A DNA stretch of 64,000 bases from Planctomycetota bacterium (GTDB taxonomy: Bacteria; Planctomycetota; B15-G4; SIAN01), in contig JANQQL010000024.1 in the NCBI GenBank assembly GCA_028289345.1, positions 119,257 through 183,256 of the forward strand, in the 5' to 3' direction. This document shows, piece by piece, positions 9,694 to 18,093 of the stretch. The notes below the pieces were generated by a model. The model was not told the origin of the DNA and ran no database searches. It saw only the letters and a program-made list of their open reading frames with translations. The position numbers were made by a program, and so were the translations under genes. The stretch's first letter is position 1. Every line of letters begins with the position of its first letter.

Positions 9694-10584
9694 TCAATCC
9701 AACGACGTACGACTCAGCACCACGTTCACATGCTTGTTCGCCGGAATCTGTCCCAGCAAATCGGACGGAGCGACCGGAGTCAACTGACCCGCCTCCACGG
9801 TATGAATGAGGAAGCCGGCTTCCGTCATCGCACCGAGCAACTCCACGGGATTGTCTCCGCAGAACCGAATTCCATCGGGCCAGAACTCACTCACCATTCG
9901 TAGTTGTTGGCGACGCGAAACCACTTCCGCCATTCCCTCCCAGAGCCGCGCCTCGGCACCTTGGATATCCACCTTCAAGAAGTCGATGTCTAGATCGTGC
10001 TCTGCGGCGAACGAGTCAAGTCTTCTGCAGGGAACACGCACTTCGGTACGATCTCCCCCGCGATGGAAACGCGGGTCGGCTTCGCCGGAGTAGGTGCGAT
10101 GATCTCCCTGGTTGTACTTCGATTGAAAGAGGACCAGCTCGCCATCACGATCTCCGAGTGCGGCGCCGACCACGGTGACATTGGGACAACCGTTCAAGGC
10201 GATATTTTCTTCGAGCAACCCACGGTTGGATGGGTCGGGCTCGAAGGCGAAGACGCGCCCCCCCGCTCCGACGAGCTCGGAAAGCTCCACGGTGTGCAGG
10301 CCAATGTTCGCCCCCACGTCGATGACGGTCATTCCCGGACGCACAAGGCGGCGAAGTACGGCGGTCTCGGCCGGTTCGTGTTCGCGACGGTAGAAGAAGC
10401 GCTGGGTGAAACCGCGATCTGCCAAGTTGACCACCATTCGGTGATTGCCTACCCGAGCGAGGTAGCGATCGCCGAGGAAGAACCGGCGAAGCGGCAGGAT
10501 GGCTTTGCGAAAGCGGTGGTAGATCGGCACAACAGGGTACGTTAGCGCCAGGCCAGGCGCTGAGAAGACCTCGCCGTCGCTCAA
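9694..10584 (-). CDS. FkbM-family SAM-dependent methyltransferase
   Basis: 296 residues. The SAM-binding motif I is D-V-G-A-N-I-G-L-H-T, followed by V-F-A-F-E-P-D-P (acidic loop), N-V-T-V-V-G-A-A-L-G-D and D-F-L-K-V-D-I-Q-G-A-E, which together are the FkbM signature (Methyltransf_21). Such enzymes O-methylate sugars or polyketides and often sit in glycan or surface-polysaccharide loci. The frame starts with TTG at 10584; a GTG about 16 codons further in (V-P-I-Y-H-R) is an alternative, so the start is uncertain. It is convergent with 8477-9580. No glycosyltransferases are nearby, so the acceptor cannot be inferred. Confidence 0.88.
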   Translation of the reverse strand: MSDGEVFSAPGLALTYPVVPIYHRFRKAILPLRRFFLGDRYLARVGNHRMVVNLADRGFTQRFFYRREHEPAETAVLRRLVRPGMTVIDVGANIGLHTVELSELVGAGGRVFAFEPDPSNRGLLEENIALNGCPNVTVVGAALGDRDGELVLFQSKYNQGDHRTYSGEADPRFHRGGDRTEVRVPCRRLDSFAAEHDLDIDFLKVDIQGAEARLWEGMAEVVSRRQQLRMVSEFWPDGIRFCGDNPVELLGAMTEAGFLIHTVEAGQLTPVAPSDLLGQIPANKHVNVVLSRTSLD

Positions 10585-10677
10585 CGGGAAACCGAGCCCT
10601 CCCGACCGGAGCGAAAGTTGATCTCGGTCGTCAGGGGACCACGAACGACGACATCCCCGAACAAACCGAGACCTGGG

Positions 10678-11166
10678 TCAGTACAGTCCCGCCACCTCGC
10701 AAGTCAGGTCATCCGCGAACGCCAACTCTCCCCAGGTGAATCCGTCCGCCGGCGCCAGCTCGACGTGGAAGGACTCTCCCTTGGCGAAGATCGGTGTGGT
10801 TGTGTGGGCGTCGATGATTCCGGGGACCAGGGTCAGTGATTCCCCGGTGCCGGGCAGATGAACGACCAAGGTCCAACGCCGAACCAACCGCCCCTCCGGG
10901 TTCTGATAGACGGGTCCGAAATTGGCGGCGGCGACCGAGAGGTCCCCTTGCTGGAACCACCAAAATGGCGCGCACCGGACCGAGCGAGGCGCGGACCCAC
11001 TCGCCCCGTGGCTCGACGACATCTCTGAATGGGATCGGTTCGTTGCCGAACGACTCCCGGCGTCCCCTCGAGCGATTGCCCCGGCGTCTTGATCCCACCA
11101 TTGCGGAACCTGAAGAAGGAGTCCCAGGAGCAGCAGTGGGCAGAAAAGGGTCAGTGCTCGTTTCAT
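10678..11166 (-). CDS. Small exported protein of unknown function
   Basis: 162 residues with a strong N-terminal signal (M-K-R-A-L-T-L-F-C-P-L-L-L-L-G-L-L-L). After a Ser/Arg-rich linker comes a compact domain containing F-W-W-F-Q-Q-G-D-L-S-V-A-A-A-N-F-G-P-V-Y and two Cys residues that could pair. The text 'W-T-L-V-V-H-L-P-G-T-G-E-S-L-T-L' suggests a beta-sandwich. I do not recognise the family. It is followed on the same strand, 93 bp downstream, by the FkbM gene and preceded by another small exported protein, but nothing indicates a shared job. Confidence 0.6.
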   Translation of the reverse strand: MKRALTLFCPLLLLGLLLQVPQWWDQDAGAIARGDAGSRSATNRSHSEMSSSHGASGSAPRSVRCAPFWWFQQGDLSVAAANFGPVYQNPEGRLVRRWTLVVHLPGTGESLTLVPGIIDAHTTTPIFAKGESFHVELAPADGFTWGELAFADDLTCEVAGLY

Positions 11167-11259
11167 GAGACATCTCGTGTCTGGATCGAACGTGGGATTG
11201 CAAAAAGAGAGCGCGAACAGGCACCGGCCAAGGGACTGGCGCCTGTTCGCGGGACCGAA

Positions 11260-11634
11260 CTACGGCAGGGAAACCACGGAGTAACCGAGGTTGCCACAGT
11301 TCCCAAGAACGTCTTCCCACACGGTTCCACCCGCGGGATACAACACGTGGGTGATGCCGTCACCGCTGTAGGCGAACGCCAGGCTGGTGGCGCCGCAACG
11401 GACCGCGGTCGCGGGACCCGCTTCTTGGCCGCTGACGCACTCGGCGCTCGAGTCGATTCGAATGCGGGAGAAACCATTGAGACAGATTCCCGAAGAATCG
11501 TCGATCACCGTCAGGTCGGTGGTGGTTTCACAGCCGGATGGGTTGCTCTTGATGCAAGTCGTTGCCGATGCCTGCCAACCAGTGAAGGCGGCGACAGAAA
11601 GAACGACAAGCGCGGTGGGGAAAAACCGAATCAT
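11260..11634 (-). CDS. Small Cys-containing exported protein of unknown function
   Basis: 124 residues from the ATG at 11634, which begins a clean signal peptide (M-I-R-F-F-P-T-A-L-V-V-L-S-V-A-A-F, cleavage near A-S-A). The reading frame stays open further upstream, but that part is low-complexity and non-coding in character. The mature part has five Cys (T-C-I, G-C-E, I-C-L, E-C-V, R-C-G) plus one in N-C-G-N, consistent with three disulfides. No family recognised. Confidence 0.6.
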   Translation of the reverse strand: MIRFFPTALVVLSVAAFTGWQASATTCIKSNPSGCETTTDLTVIDDSSGICLNGFSRIRIDSSAECVSGQEAGPATAVRCGATSLAFAYSGDGITHVLYPAGGTVWEDVLGNCGNLGYSVVSLP

Positions 11635-11978
11635 GGTGGATCTCCTACGAGTGAACGATGGCAGCACGCGAACCATGGGGCGCCGCGACTCCGGATATCC
11701 GCAGAACTCCCCGCCTCGTTTCTCATGCTGCAACAACGATGCGAAATGCAGGATGAGTGTTGTTTGGGGCCACAAGGGAAGTTGCAAAAAACGAAAAACA
11801 AAACGAGGGAACTCAAAAACGGAGACCACCCCTTGCGAAACGCCGCTGATTTGCGAAGAGTCTTAGTAGCCAGGCGTTGTCGACGGGCGTCTCCTCTCTT
11901 TCCCGTCTTCATGAACAATGCGGGTGAACAGAGGAGTCCCCCATCCCCCCGAAGCCCGCGAAACAAGGAGAGTTCCTG
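11635..11978. other. Divergent intergenic region, A-rich patch
   Basis: The 344-bp gap between divergent small exported protein and FG-GAP genes. It contains an A-rich stretch (about 11787-11822) that is unusual for this GC-rich sequence and could bend DNA. An aaggagag ribosome-binding site precedes the ATG at 11979. I see no gene in it. Confidence 0.4.
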
Positions 11979-13667
11979 ATGAGCTGGAAACTTGCCGCCA
12001 ACTTTGGATCCCTCGTGCTGATGACTGCCGTTCTCGTTCCGAGCGCAGGGGCCAACAATCAGTACTTTGACGAGGCCCACGCGAAGCCCATCCCGATTGA
12101 CCCCGCACCAGCGACGTTGGGGCGCGCGGTGGTCGGAGATTTCACCGGCGACCGCTACCCCGATGTGATGATCATGAATGGCCAGACTCCCACTCTGGTG
12201 TATGGACCATCTGCCTTCACCTTCGTGGATGATCACCCGGGAACTGCCAATGACCTCGCTTCTGTGGTCGGAGGCGGGCCGTCAGGCACCGATTCGCTGC
12301 TGATGGTGAATGGATCGGGGCTGGTGCACTCGTGGTTCACTCACGGCACGGGCTTCGTGACAACCACCCTTCACAGTAGCTCTGGTTGGCCCGGCGCACA
12401 GCGGGTAAAGGTCCTGGATGACAGCGGGGGCAGTGTGGATGTCGTTGCTGTTGCCAGCAATGGAAGCAATCTTCTGGTGTTGCAAGATGTTCTAGGGACA
12501 CCGAGCTTTCCCGTGACGGTTTCTGTCGGAGCGACCATCAGCGACATCGCCGTGCTGGACTTCATTGGGAACAGCGATCCGGAAATCGCCGTTTTGATCC
12601 CAGGAGCGTTGCGCATCTACAGCGCCTCGGGAGCCTTGATTTCTTCGACGCCCCACACCGCCACGGGCGGACTGTTGCAACGGTTTCGACAGGCGGGCTT
12701 TTGGTACGACCGCCTGGCTTTCGTGGTAACCAATCCCTCCGGGCACCAGTGGTTCGGCGTTCTCGACCAAACTTCGATCGAGCCGCTCTACGGCCTGGGG
12801 TCCGCAGGGGTGGTTGGGATTGCCGCGGCGGATGTCGACTTGGATGGTGACGATGACTTGGTGCTCAATCACCAGGCCAGCTATGTCATGCCCTTCCTCG
12901 AGAACATCAGCACCGGCAGCCCTCCCAGCGGGTTGCCAAGCTTCTCCTTCACGACCTCGGATGACATTGACTTAGGGTATGGCGTGGGCCCGGCACCGCA
13001 GCAAGCAGGGCAGCCGGTTCTGGCGGACCTGAACAGCGACACGGACATCGACTTGATCCTTCCGATTCAAGAACACGCGGTGGTCTCGTCGGTCGATTCG
13101 GAGACGAACGGCCATGATCAGGGCCGAAGGGTCGGTGTGCAGTACGTCGAGTATGCCCACGACTACTCCGCGGGATCGGGAACGCTCCACCTCGACGTCG
13201 ACGAACCGGCAAACGGCTCGGCCGGGTTCTCCCACCTGGAGATCGTTGTCTGGAAGCGCGACAACCTGAGCAGCGTGATCTCGTCGGACGCTTGCACCCG
13301 GGAACTCGTCCCGGTCCCCTCAACTTGGCCTCTGTCCGTGGATCTGGAGTTCGACGAGCCCTCCATCCACATGCAGACGATCTACTACCTGCAGTTCCGC
13401 TTGGTGACCTTGAACGCAGGCGGTGAGTTGACCGATGCCAGCGTTGTGACCACTCACTCCCTTGCCACCGACACCGCGACCAATCACGCTTTGGAGACCA
13501 GTGCCGATGGACCTGGGGACACCCTTTCCTTGATCATCGACCCGCAAGACCCCATCTTCCCGGGCGATGATCCAGACCTCGGGGGAGCGGTCCATCCCTA
13601 CGACGACCCTGGCGAGTACGACCGCCAAAAGGCTCCCGACCCGAATGCCGGCAGCTCGGAAGCCTAG
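11979..13667 (+). CDS. Secreted FG-GAP/VCBS beta-propeller protein
   Basis: 562 residues with a signal peptide (F-G-S-L-V-L-M-T-A-V-L-V-P-S-A-G-A). FG-GAP-type repeats are seen as V-V-G-D-F-T-G-D-R-Y-P-D-V-M, A-V-L-D-F-I-G-N-S-D-P-E-I-A-V, A-A-D-V-D-L-D-G-D-D-D-L-V-L and L-A-D-L-N-S-D-T-D-I-D-L-I-L. The D-x-D-x-D-G-D-D-D loop is a Ca2+-binding signature. The C-terminal 190 residues form another beta domain with an acidic Pro/Asp-rich tail. It is probably a surface protein binding ligands. It is preceded by a good ribosome-binding site and ends about 95 bp before a strong hairpin. Confidence 0.78.
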   Translation: MSWKLAANFGSLVLMTAVLVPSAGANNQYFDEAHAKPIPIDPAPATLGRAVVGDFTGDRYPDVMIMNGQTPTLVYGPSAFTFVDDHPGTANDLASVVGGGPSGTDSLLMVNGSGLVHSWFTHGTGFVTTTLHSSSGWPGAQRVKVLDDSGGSVDVVAVASNGSNLLVLQDVLGTPSFPVTVSVGATISDIAVLDFIGNSDPEIAVLIPGALRIYSASGALISSTPHTATGGLLQRFRQAGFWYDRLAFVVTNPSGHQWFGVLDQTSIEPLYGLGSAGVVGIAAADVDLDGDDDLVLNHQASYVMPFLENISTGSPPSGLPSFSFTTSDDIDLGYGVGPAPQQAGQPVLADLNSDTDIDLILPIQEHAVVSSVDSETNGHDQGRRVGVQYVEYAHDYSAGSGTLHLDVDEPANGSAGFSHLEIVVWKRDNLSSVISSDACTRELVPVPSTWPLSVDLEFDEPSIHMQTIYYLQFRLVTLNAGGELTDASVVTTHSLATDTATNHALETSADGPGDTLSLIIDPQDPIFPGDDPDLGGAVHPYDDPGEYDRQKAPDPNAGSSEA

Positions 13668-13760
13668 ACGGGGTGATTCATGAAGGCCGGCCGCGAGTGG
13701 CCCAAGTTGCTTCAGGCTTTGGCATGACGACGGTTTCCATCCTCAACGGATCAGCAGAGA

Positions 13761-13789
13761 CACCGCTCGCCCGATTTGGGCGAGCGGTG
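13761..13789. terminator. Perfect 12-bp hairpin between convergent genes
   Basis: Bases 13761-13772 (caccgctcgccc) pair exactly with 13778-13789 (gggcgagcggtg), with a 5-base loop. It sits between the converging FG-GAP gene and the CHAT gene, the usual place for a bidirectional terminator. A T-run is missing on both sides. Confidence 0.6.
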
Positions 13790-13887
13790 AAAACCGCCGC
13801 CACTCCTCGCCGGAAACAACTTCGATTCTCGCGACGACCTCTCTGAGTCATCCGAGCCAGTCGCCCACCGATTCCGTTGGAGAGAAG

Positions 13888-16416
13888 CTAGGCGGGACGG
13901 CGAACGCGGCGCCAGATCCCTGCACCGAGAACCACCAACAGTGCGCCGCTGATCGCCCCCATGGCGAAAGTCGTTTCGAGCGTTGGAGAACTCGGGGCCA
14001 CGTCGGGTGACTCTGCTCGGCTTTCCGGAAAGGTGAGTCTTTGCTCCCCGTAACCCACGACCTCGAGTTGACCAAACCGAAATGGCGCCAGTGGCCCTTG
14101 GCGGTCGACAAACTGCTCGCGCGCGAACTTCAGTGATTCCGCGACGGATTTGCCGTCGCTTAACTGTCGATGCAGATCGCGAGACACTTCGAGGGTCGAT
14201 TCATAGGGTAGGTCCGTGGCCGAAACCAAGACGGCGTTGGAGCCGGCCTTGATCCAGGCTCCTGCCATGTCGGCGGCATGGGCGTCCCCTCGGCGAAGGG
14301 GGCCACTCGCCGATCGACAAGCGGTCAGGAGAGTGATGCGGGGAGCAGACATTGCTTCGACGTCGGAACACCAGAGTAAGCCAGCGGACGTGGCTGTTTC
14401 AGTTATCAACAATCCAAAGGGCCGTGCCCGCGTGTAGTCATTGAGTCCGTGGGTCACGAACTGGAGCAGGCTTTGATCCGGCCAAGATTGCCGAGAGAGC
14501 TCTTTCCCCGTCGCGTCCTCTGCCAGGAAGAATTCCACCCCACAGGATTCGTAGAGCTGGTCGATCTCTGTTTGCCACGAATAGGGCCAGGGCAATGCTC
14601 TCAGCGATGGGTCGATGGCAAACGCCGCCGGGGAAGGTTGGATGTTTCCCAGGATGGCGACCTTCGCGTTGCCCGGGTCCACAGATGATTCAGAACTGCG
14701 TCGTGCCAGGGCAATTCCCACCGGCAATGACGGCATGGAAGTCAAAGCGCACCGCGTGCCAAGGTAGGGACCGTGTGAGGTCGGAAGCCAGGCAAACGGA
14801 ACGGCACCGAGAAGGTCCATTCCCACGATCGTCAGGGAAGACTTGTCGGCAATCAATGTCTGGACGCTGGCTGGAAGCAACTGATCCGCCAGCGCTTTGG
14901 CCAGGACCCTTTCTCGTTCTTGATCACGTGGCTCCGGCGACCAGAACTTCGCGAGATGGTCTCGATAGCGGTCTCTCGCCAGTTCGATTTCATAGTTGCT
15001 GGCCATCGGGACAGCGCGAAGGTCGGCGTCCGTGACCACAACGCAGTAGGACGTGGGCGAGGCGACAACATAGACCAGCAGTGCCCCATGCACCGGCACG
15101 AGCCACCGGCGAATCTCTTCCAGGGAAACGGTCTCAGGAGTCTCGAGGGACGCTTGCAAGGAACTGTGACGCTGGCAGTCCCACAGTAACTCGAGCAATG
15201 ACCCCTTGTCGCCGTTCGGCGTGGCAAGCCGTTCGCGGAGCCCGATCATTGCCGCGACCAGTTCGCGTCGATACGAGTAGTGGAGAAACCCAATGCCGGC
15301 CTCTCGTCGCGCCGCCGTGTGCCATTGCTCGAGCATCCCCTCCATCTGGAAACGGCACTGTTCCCAACACTCGCACAGCGTGTCCGAGTCTTGATTCGTC
15401 TGCAAGGCCCAACGAGCCTTCCCGGTGACCCAGCGCGCGGCATTGGGATTCACACTGGCGAGCGCGGGTTGGGGGAACTTCGCCAAGGATTGATCCAGCT
15501 GGCTCTTGGCTTCCTCCCATCGGTCCTCACGCAGCAACAAGTCCGCCAGGAGAATGCCACACTTCACCTGGTCGCCAGGAAGAGTGAGCTCGTCCGCCAG
15601 GACCGCGCGCAGATGACCCTCGGCACCCCTCCGGTCCTTGGCAACGGCGCGGGCCAGATAGAAATGCGAGATGGCGCGCTTCGCGCGGAGCTGTCCGCGG
15701 ACTTGGGGGACTTGATCGTAGAGTTCCTCGTCACTCAGAAACTCCCCCACTTTCGCAATCGCCCCTTCGTAATCCTTGACCGCCAAGGCGTAGTTGACGG
15801 CATACAAGTGGGCAGCGGCAATGGAACTCGCACGCCGCAGACCTTGACGCCGCAGCGTCGCGGCCTGCTCGAGCCCCGCTTCGACCAACGGGCGTGCGCG
15901 ATCGGGAAGGCCGAGTTCCAAGTAGATCTGGGCTTGTTGACCCAGACCGCCGAGACGAATGGCCTCGAATCGGTCATGGCCACCGGCCGCTTGGACGGCC
16001 TGTTCAAGACTGGCCAACGCTGCCTCGTGGTCCCCGAGATTGCGCTGCAGCTCCGCCCGGAGCTGATAGAAGTAGGGAAACATGGTCCCTGCGTCCGGGA
16101 ACCGCAGAATCGCGGCATTGACGCGATCGAGTGCGGACAGCCATTGCTGGAGGTCTCGTTGCTCTTTGGCAACGTACCATTCGTACAGCGCAGCCTGGTC
16201 GTCGGAGTCAATGGCCGCCGCCGCTCGAGAGACGGTTTCAAGGTAGTAAATCCGTTCTTCCCCGGTGGCCAGCTCCGCAAGCCGTCGCGCGACCTCGATG
16301 CGCGTCTCCTCGAGGGATTCGGCCTCGAAGTTCAGTTGCTCCAGTTCGAACTCCAGCCCTTCACGATCGTCTTCTTGGAATCCCAAGAGACCGAGCAGAA
16401 GGACGGCCCAAATCAT
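13888..16416 (-). CDS. Membrane-anchored TPR-CHAT (caspase-like) protease
   Basis: 842 residues from the ATG at 16416, which overlaps the stop of the preceding gene as ATGA. Residues 1-14 are a hydrophobic export segment (M-I-W-A-V-L-L-L-G-L-L). Helical TPR-like repeats follow to about residue 500 ('A-x-x-L-x-L-G-x-x-x-x-A'). The C-terminal third is a CHAT domain with the caspase-type dyad in place: His656 in F-V-T-H-G-L-N and Cys700 in L-L-T-A-C-R-S. A transmembrane helix near the end (G-A-I-S-G-A-L-L-V-V-L-G-A-G-I) is followed by R-R-V-R-R-P. CHAT proteins are cysteine proteases in conflict and cell-death systems. Export signals at both ends suggest the enzyme faces the periplasm. It is the third gene of a sigma/anti-sigma operon. 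Confidence 0.85.
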   Translation of the reverse strand: MIWAVLLLGLLGFQEDDREGLEFELEQLNFEAESLEETRIEVARRLAELATGEERIYYLETVSRAAAAIDSDDQAALYEWYVAKEQRDLQQWLSALDRVNAAILRFPDAGTMFPYFYQLRAELQRNLGDHEAALASLEQAVQAAGGHDRFEAIRLGGLGQQAQIYLELGLPDRARPLVEAGLEQAATLRRQGLRRASSIAAAHLYAVNYALAVKDYEGAIAKVGEFLSDEELYDQVPQVRGQLRAKRAISHFYLARAVAKDRRGAEGHLRAVLADELTLPGDQVKCGILLADLLLREDRWEEAKSQLDQSLAKFPQPALASVNPNAARWVTGKARWALQTNQDSDTLCECWEQCRFQMEGMLEQWHTAARREAGIGFLHYSYRRELVAAMIGLRERLATPNGDKGSLLELLWDCQRHSSLQASLETPETVSLEEIRRWLVPVHGALLVYVVASPTSYCVVVTDADLRAVPMASNYEIELARDRYRDHLAKFWSPEPRDQERERVLAKALADQLLPASVQTLIADKSSLTIVGMDLLGAVPFAWLPTSHGPYLGTRCALTSMPSLPVGIALARRSSESSVDPGNAKVAILGNIQPSPAAFAIDPSLRALPWPYSWQTEIDQLYESCGVEFFLAEDATGKELSRQSWPDQSLLQFVTHGLNDYTRARPFGLLITETATSAGLLWCSDVEAMSAPRITLLTACRSASGPLRRGDAHAADMAGAWIKAGSNAVLVSATDLPYESTLEVSRDLHRQLSDGKSVAESLKFAREQFVDRQGPLAPFRFGQLEVVGYGEQRLTFPESRAESPDVAPSSPTLETTFAMGAISGALLVVLGAGIWRRVRRPA

Positions 16417-17087
16417 CGCGCAGCAGTCGCATGATGAATGGCAATCCACTGAGGATTGACGCCATCGTAGACTTCCAAGGTCCAGGCAATCTCGTCCGGC
16501 CAAGTCTGAGTGCCATCGGGAGACCAGTCGGATCCCGTCAGGTGTCCGCTTTCGGCGATGGCCTGGTCCGGATCGCCCTTGGCGAACACGCGGACCACGA
16601 ACCAGCCTTGGGGTGGCGCGGGCAGGTCCCACGAAAACCTCTGGAAGCTGTCACTGGTCCCGACCGGCGACATTTGCAATCGATCTTGACCCATCCAGCG
16701 TGGCGAGGCGGGGTCTCCCTCGAGCCGCTGGTGTCCCTGCCACAACCCGAGCAGGGCAACGACCGCCGCAGCCACCGCCATCAAGCGCTGCTTCCAAGAG
16801 GCCTGGCGACGGACCAAGGGTCGCCGTCCGCGGGGCAGCGTCCGTTGCCACATCTGCTCCAACCGCGCCACGAGAGGGTCTTCGCCAATTTCTGACGACA
16901 GCGCTTCCTTCTCTTCGCGAGTCGACACCTGGAGCAGGGTTTCCGTTCGGACGAGATCCTCGACCACTCGTTGACATTCCTCGCACTGGGCCAGGTCGCT
17001 TCTGGCAAACGAGGAAGCCCAGTCCTCCGCTTGTTCCAGCAGCCCCTGGAGTCGGGCCTCATGAGACTTGGGATGCCAACGGCTCAT
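16413..17087 (-). CDS. Single-pass anti-sigma-like protein
   Basis: 224 residues. It overlaps the ECF sigma gene upstream and the CHAT gene downstream by 4 bases each (ATGA), so the three are translationally coupled. The N-terminal cytosolic part (1-95) has C-E-E-C in a helical setting, recalling the zinc-binding anti-sigma domain although a matching His-x3-Cys is not evident. A transmembrane helix lies near 101-117 (Q-R-L-M-A-V-A-A-A-V-V-A-L-L-G-L-W). The C-terminal 105 residues would be periplasmic and include a W-F-V-V-R-V-F beta region. Position and topology point to an anti-sigma factor that holds the neighbouring sigma factor; homology alone would not prove it. Confidence 0.75.
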   Translation of the reverse strand: MSRWHPKSHEARLQGLLEQAEDWASSFARSDLAQCEECQRVVEDLVRTETLLQVSTREEKEALSSEIGEDPLVARLEQMWQRTLPRGRRPLVRRQASWKQRLMAVAAAVVALLGLWQGHQRLEGDPASPRWMGQDRLQMSPVGTSDSFQRFSWDLPAPPQGWFVVRVFAKGDPDQAIAESGHLTGSDWSPDGTQTWPDEIAWTLEVYDGVNPQWIAIHHATAAR

Positions 17088-17671
17088 GCGTGTCCCTCCC
17101 TGCTTGTCGCGGGAGGGAGCGAGCCACGCTTCCCCAGGAACTCACGCAATCGCTTCAAACCTCGGTAGTAACGACTCTTGATCGTGTTTGTCGGCAGATT
17201 GAGAGTTTCACCAATTTCGTCAAAGGTCAGATCTTGGAAGTGCTTGTAGTGGAGGATGCGCCGCTCATCGCTCCCGAGAAGAGAGAGTCCCCGAGAGATG
17301 TCCTCGAGTTCCCGCTCGCCCACGCTCGAAGTTTGGGAGCCCAGAGCCCGCTGTTGCAGTGCATCCAGCAACACCTGGTGCTCGCGTCCCCGCTTCCGCA
17401 TCTGGTTCATGAAATCCAGGTAGCAGAACTGATACACCCAGGATTCCAGCGGCGCCTGACCGCTGTATTCGTGGAGTTTCCCCCACACCAACAAGACACA
17501 ATTCTGTGCCAAGTCCTCGAGCCCCTCCTCATCGAACGGCCGCCCAAACCGGGCATTGTGGTGCCGGAGAATCCGAGCAATGCAGTTCATCCGGCGGACG
17601 AATTCCCGAATCGCTGGCTCATCCCCGGCGAGGACTCCGGCGATGAGCTGTTGATCGTCGTGCTCCGGCAT
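17084..17671 (-). CDS. ECF-subfamily RNA polymerase sigma factor
   Basis: 195 residues. Region 2 is seen as E-D-L-A-Q-N-C-V-L-L-V-W ... W-V-Y-Q-F-C-Y-L-D-F-M-N-Q-M-R-K-R, and region 4 as L-L-G-S-D-E-R-R-I-L-H-Y-K-H-F-Q-D-L-T-F-D-E-I-G-E-T-L-N-L-P-T-N-T-I-K-S-R-Y-Y-R-G-L. There is no region 1.1 or 3, as in ECF factors. It heads the operon with the anti-sigma-like gene and the CHAT protease, and presumably directs RNA polymerase to its own promoter and to unknown targets when released. Confidence 0.93.
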   Translation of the reverse strand: MPEHDDQQLIAGVLAGDEPAIREFVRRMNCIARILRHHNARFGRPFDEEGLEDLAQNCVLLVWGKLHEYSGQAPLESWVYQFCYLDFMNQMRKRGREHQVLLDALQQRALGSQTSSVGERELEDISRGLSLLGSDERRILHYKHFQDLTFDEIGETLNLPTNTIKSRYYRGLKRLREFLGKRGSLPPATSREGHA

Positions 17672-18093
17672 TGCGATCTCAGAAGGGCCTCGGAAACGAA
17701 CCTCAGATTAGCCCTGGGACAACACTCTGTCAGCAGCATCAACGCGAAACGCGACGACCGGCTAGAAACATGGACTCGATCGGTGGGGCAAGCATTCGGT
17801 GGAGTCACCGAGGATCCTGGAGTGTCGCGCAACGAGGTCCCGAGCCCGCGTCTCGGCCGGTCCCCGTCGTTTTTGGGCCTGCTCGAAGAAACCAGGATTT
17901 TGTGAAACTCGCGGCGGAACGAGACTCCAGGCTTCAGAAGTCAGACAGGGAGACTCTGCAACCGGTTGGCAGATCCTCGAATCCAAGAGCCGTGTCGACG
18001 ACTCCACGCTCGCCGCCATCTGCCCTCAGTTTGTCGAGAGCACCCATTCTTGGCCCAGGCTCCCCATCTTTTCGAGACGTGACCCGAGGCCGG
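17672..18093. other. Intergenic region upstream of the sigma factor gene
   Basis: 422 bp with no convincing gene. It should contain the promoter of the sigma/CHAT operon. The codon texture of both strands looks random, and no repeats are obvious. Confidence 0.35.

Noticed and set aside
15280..16434. 384-codon plus-strand frame
   Set aside because: Antisense to the TPR part of the CHAT protein and rich in Leu, Arg and Gly without any motif.
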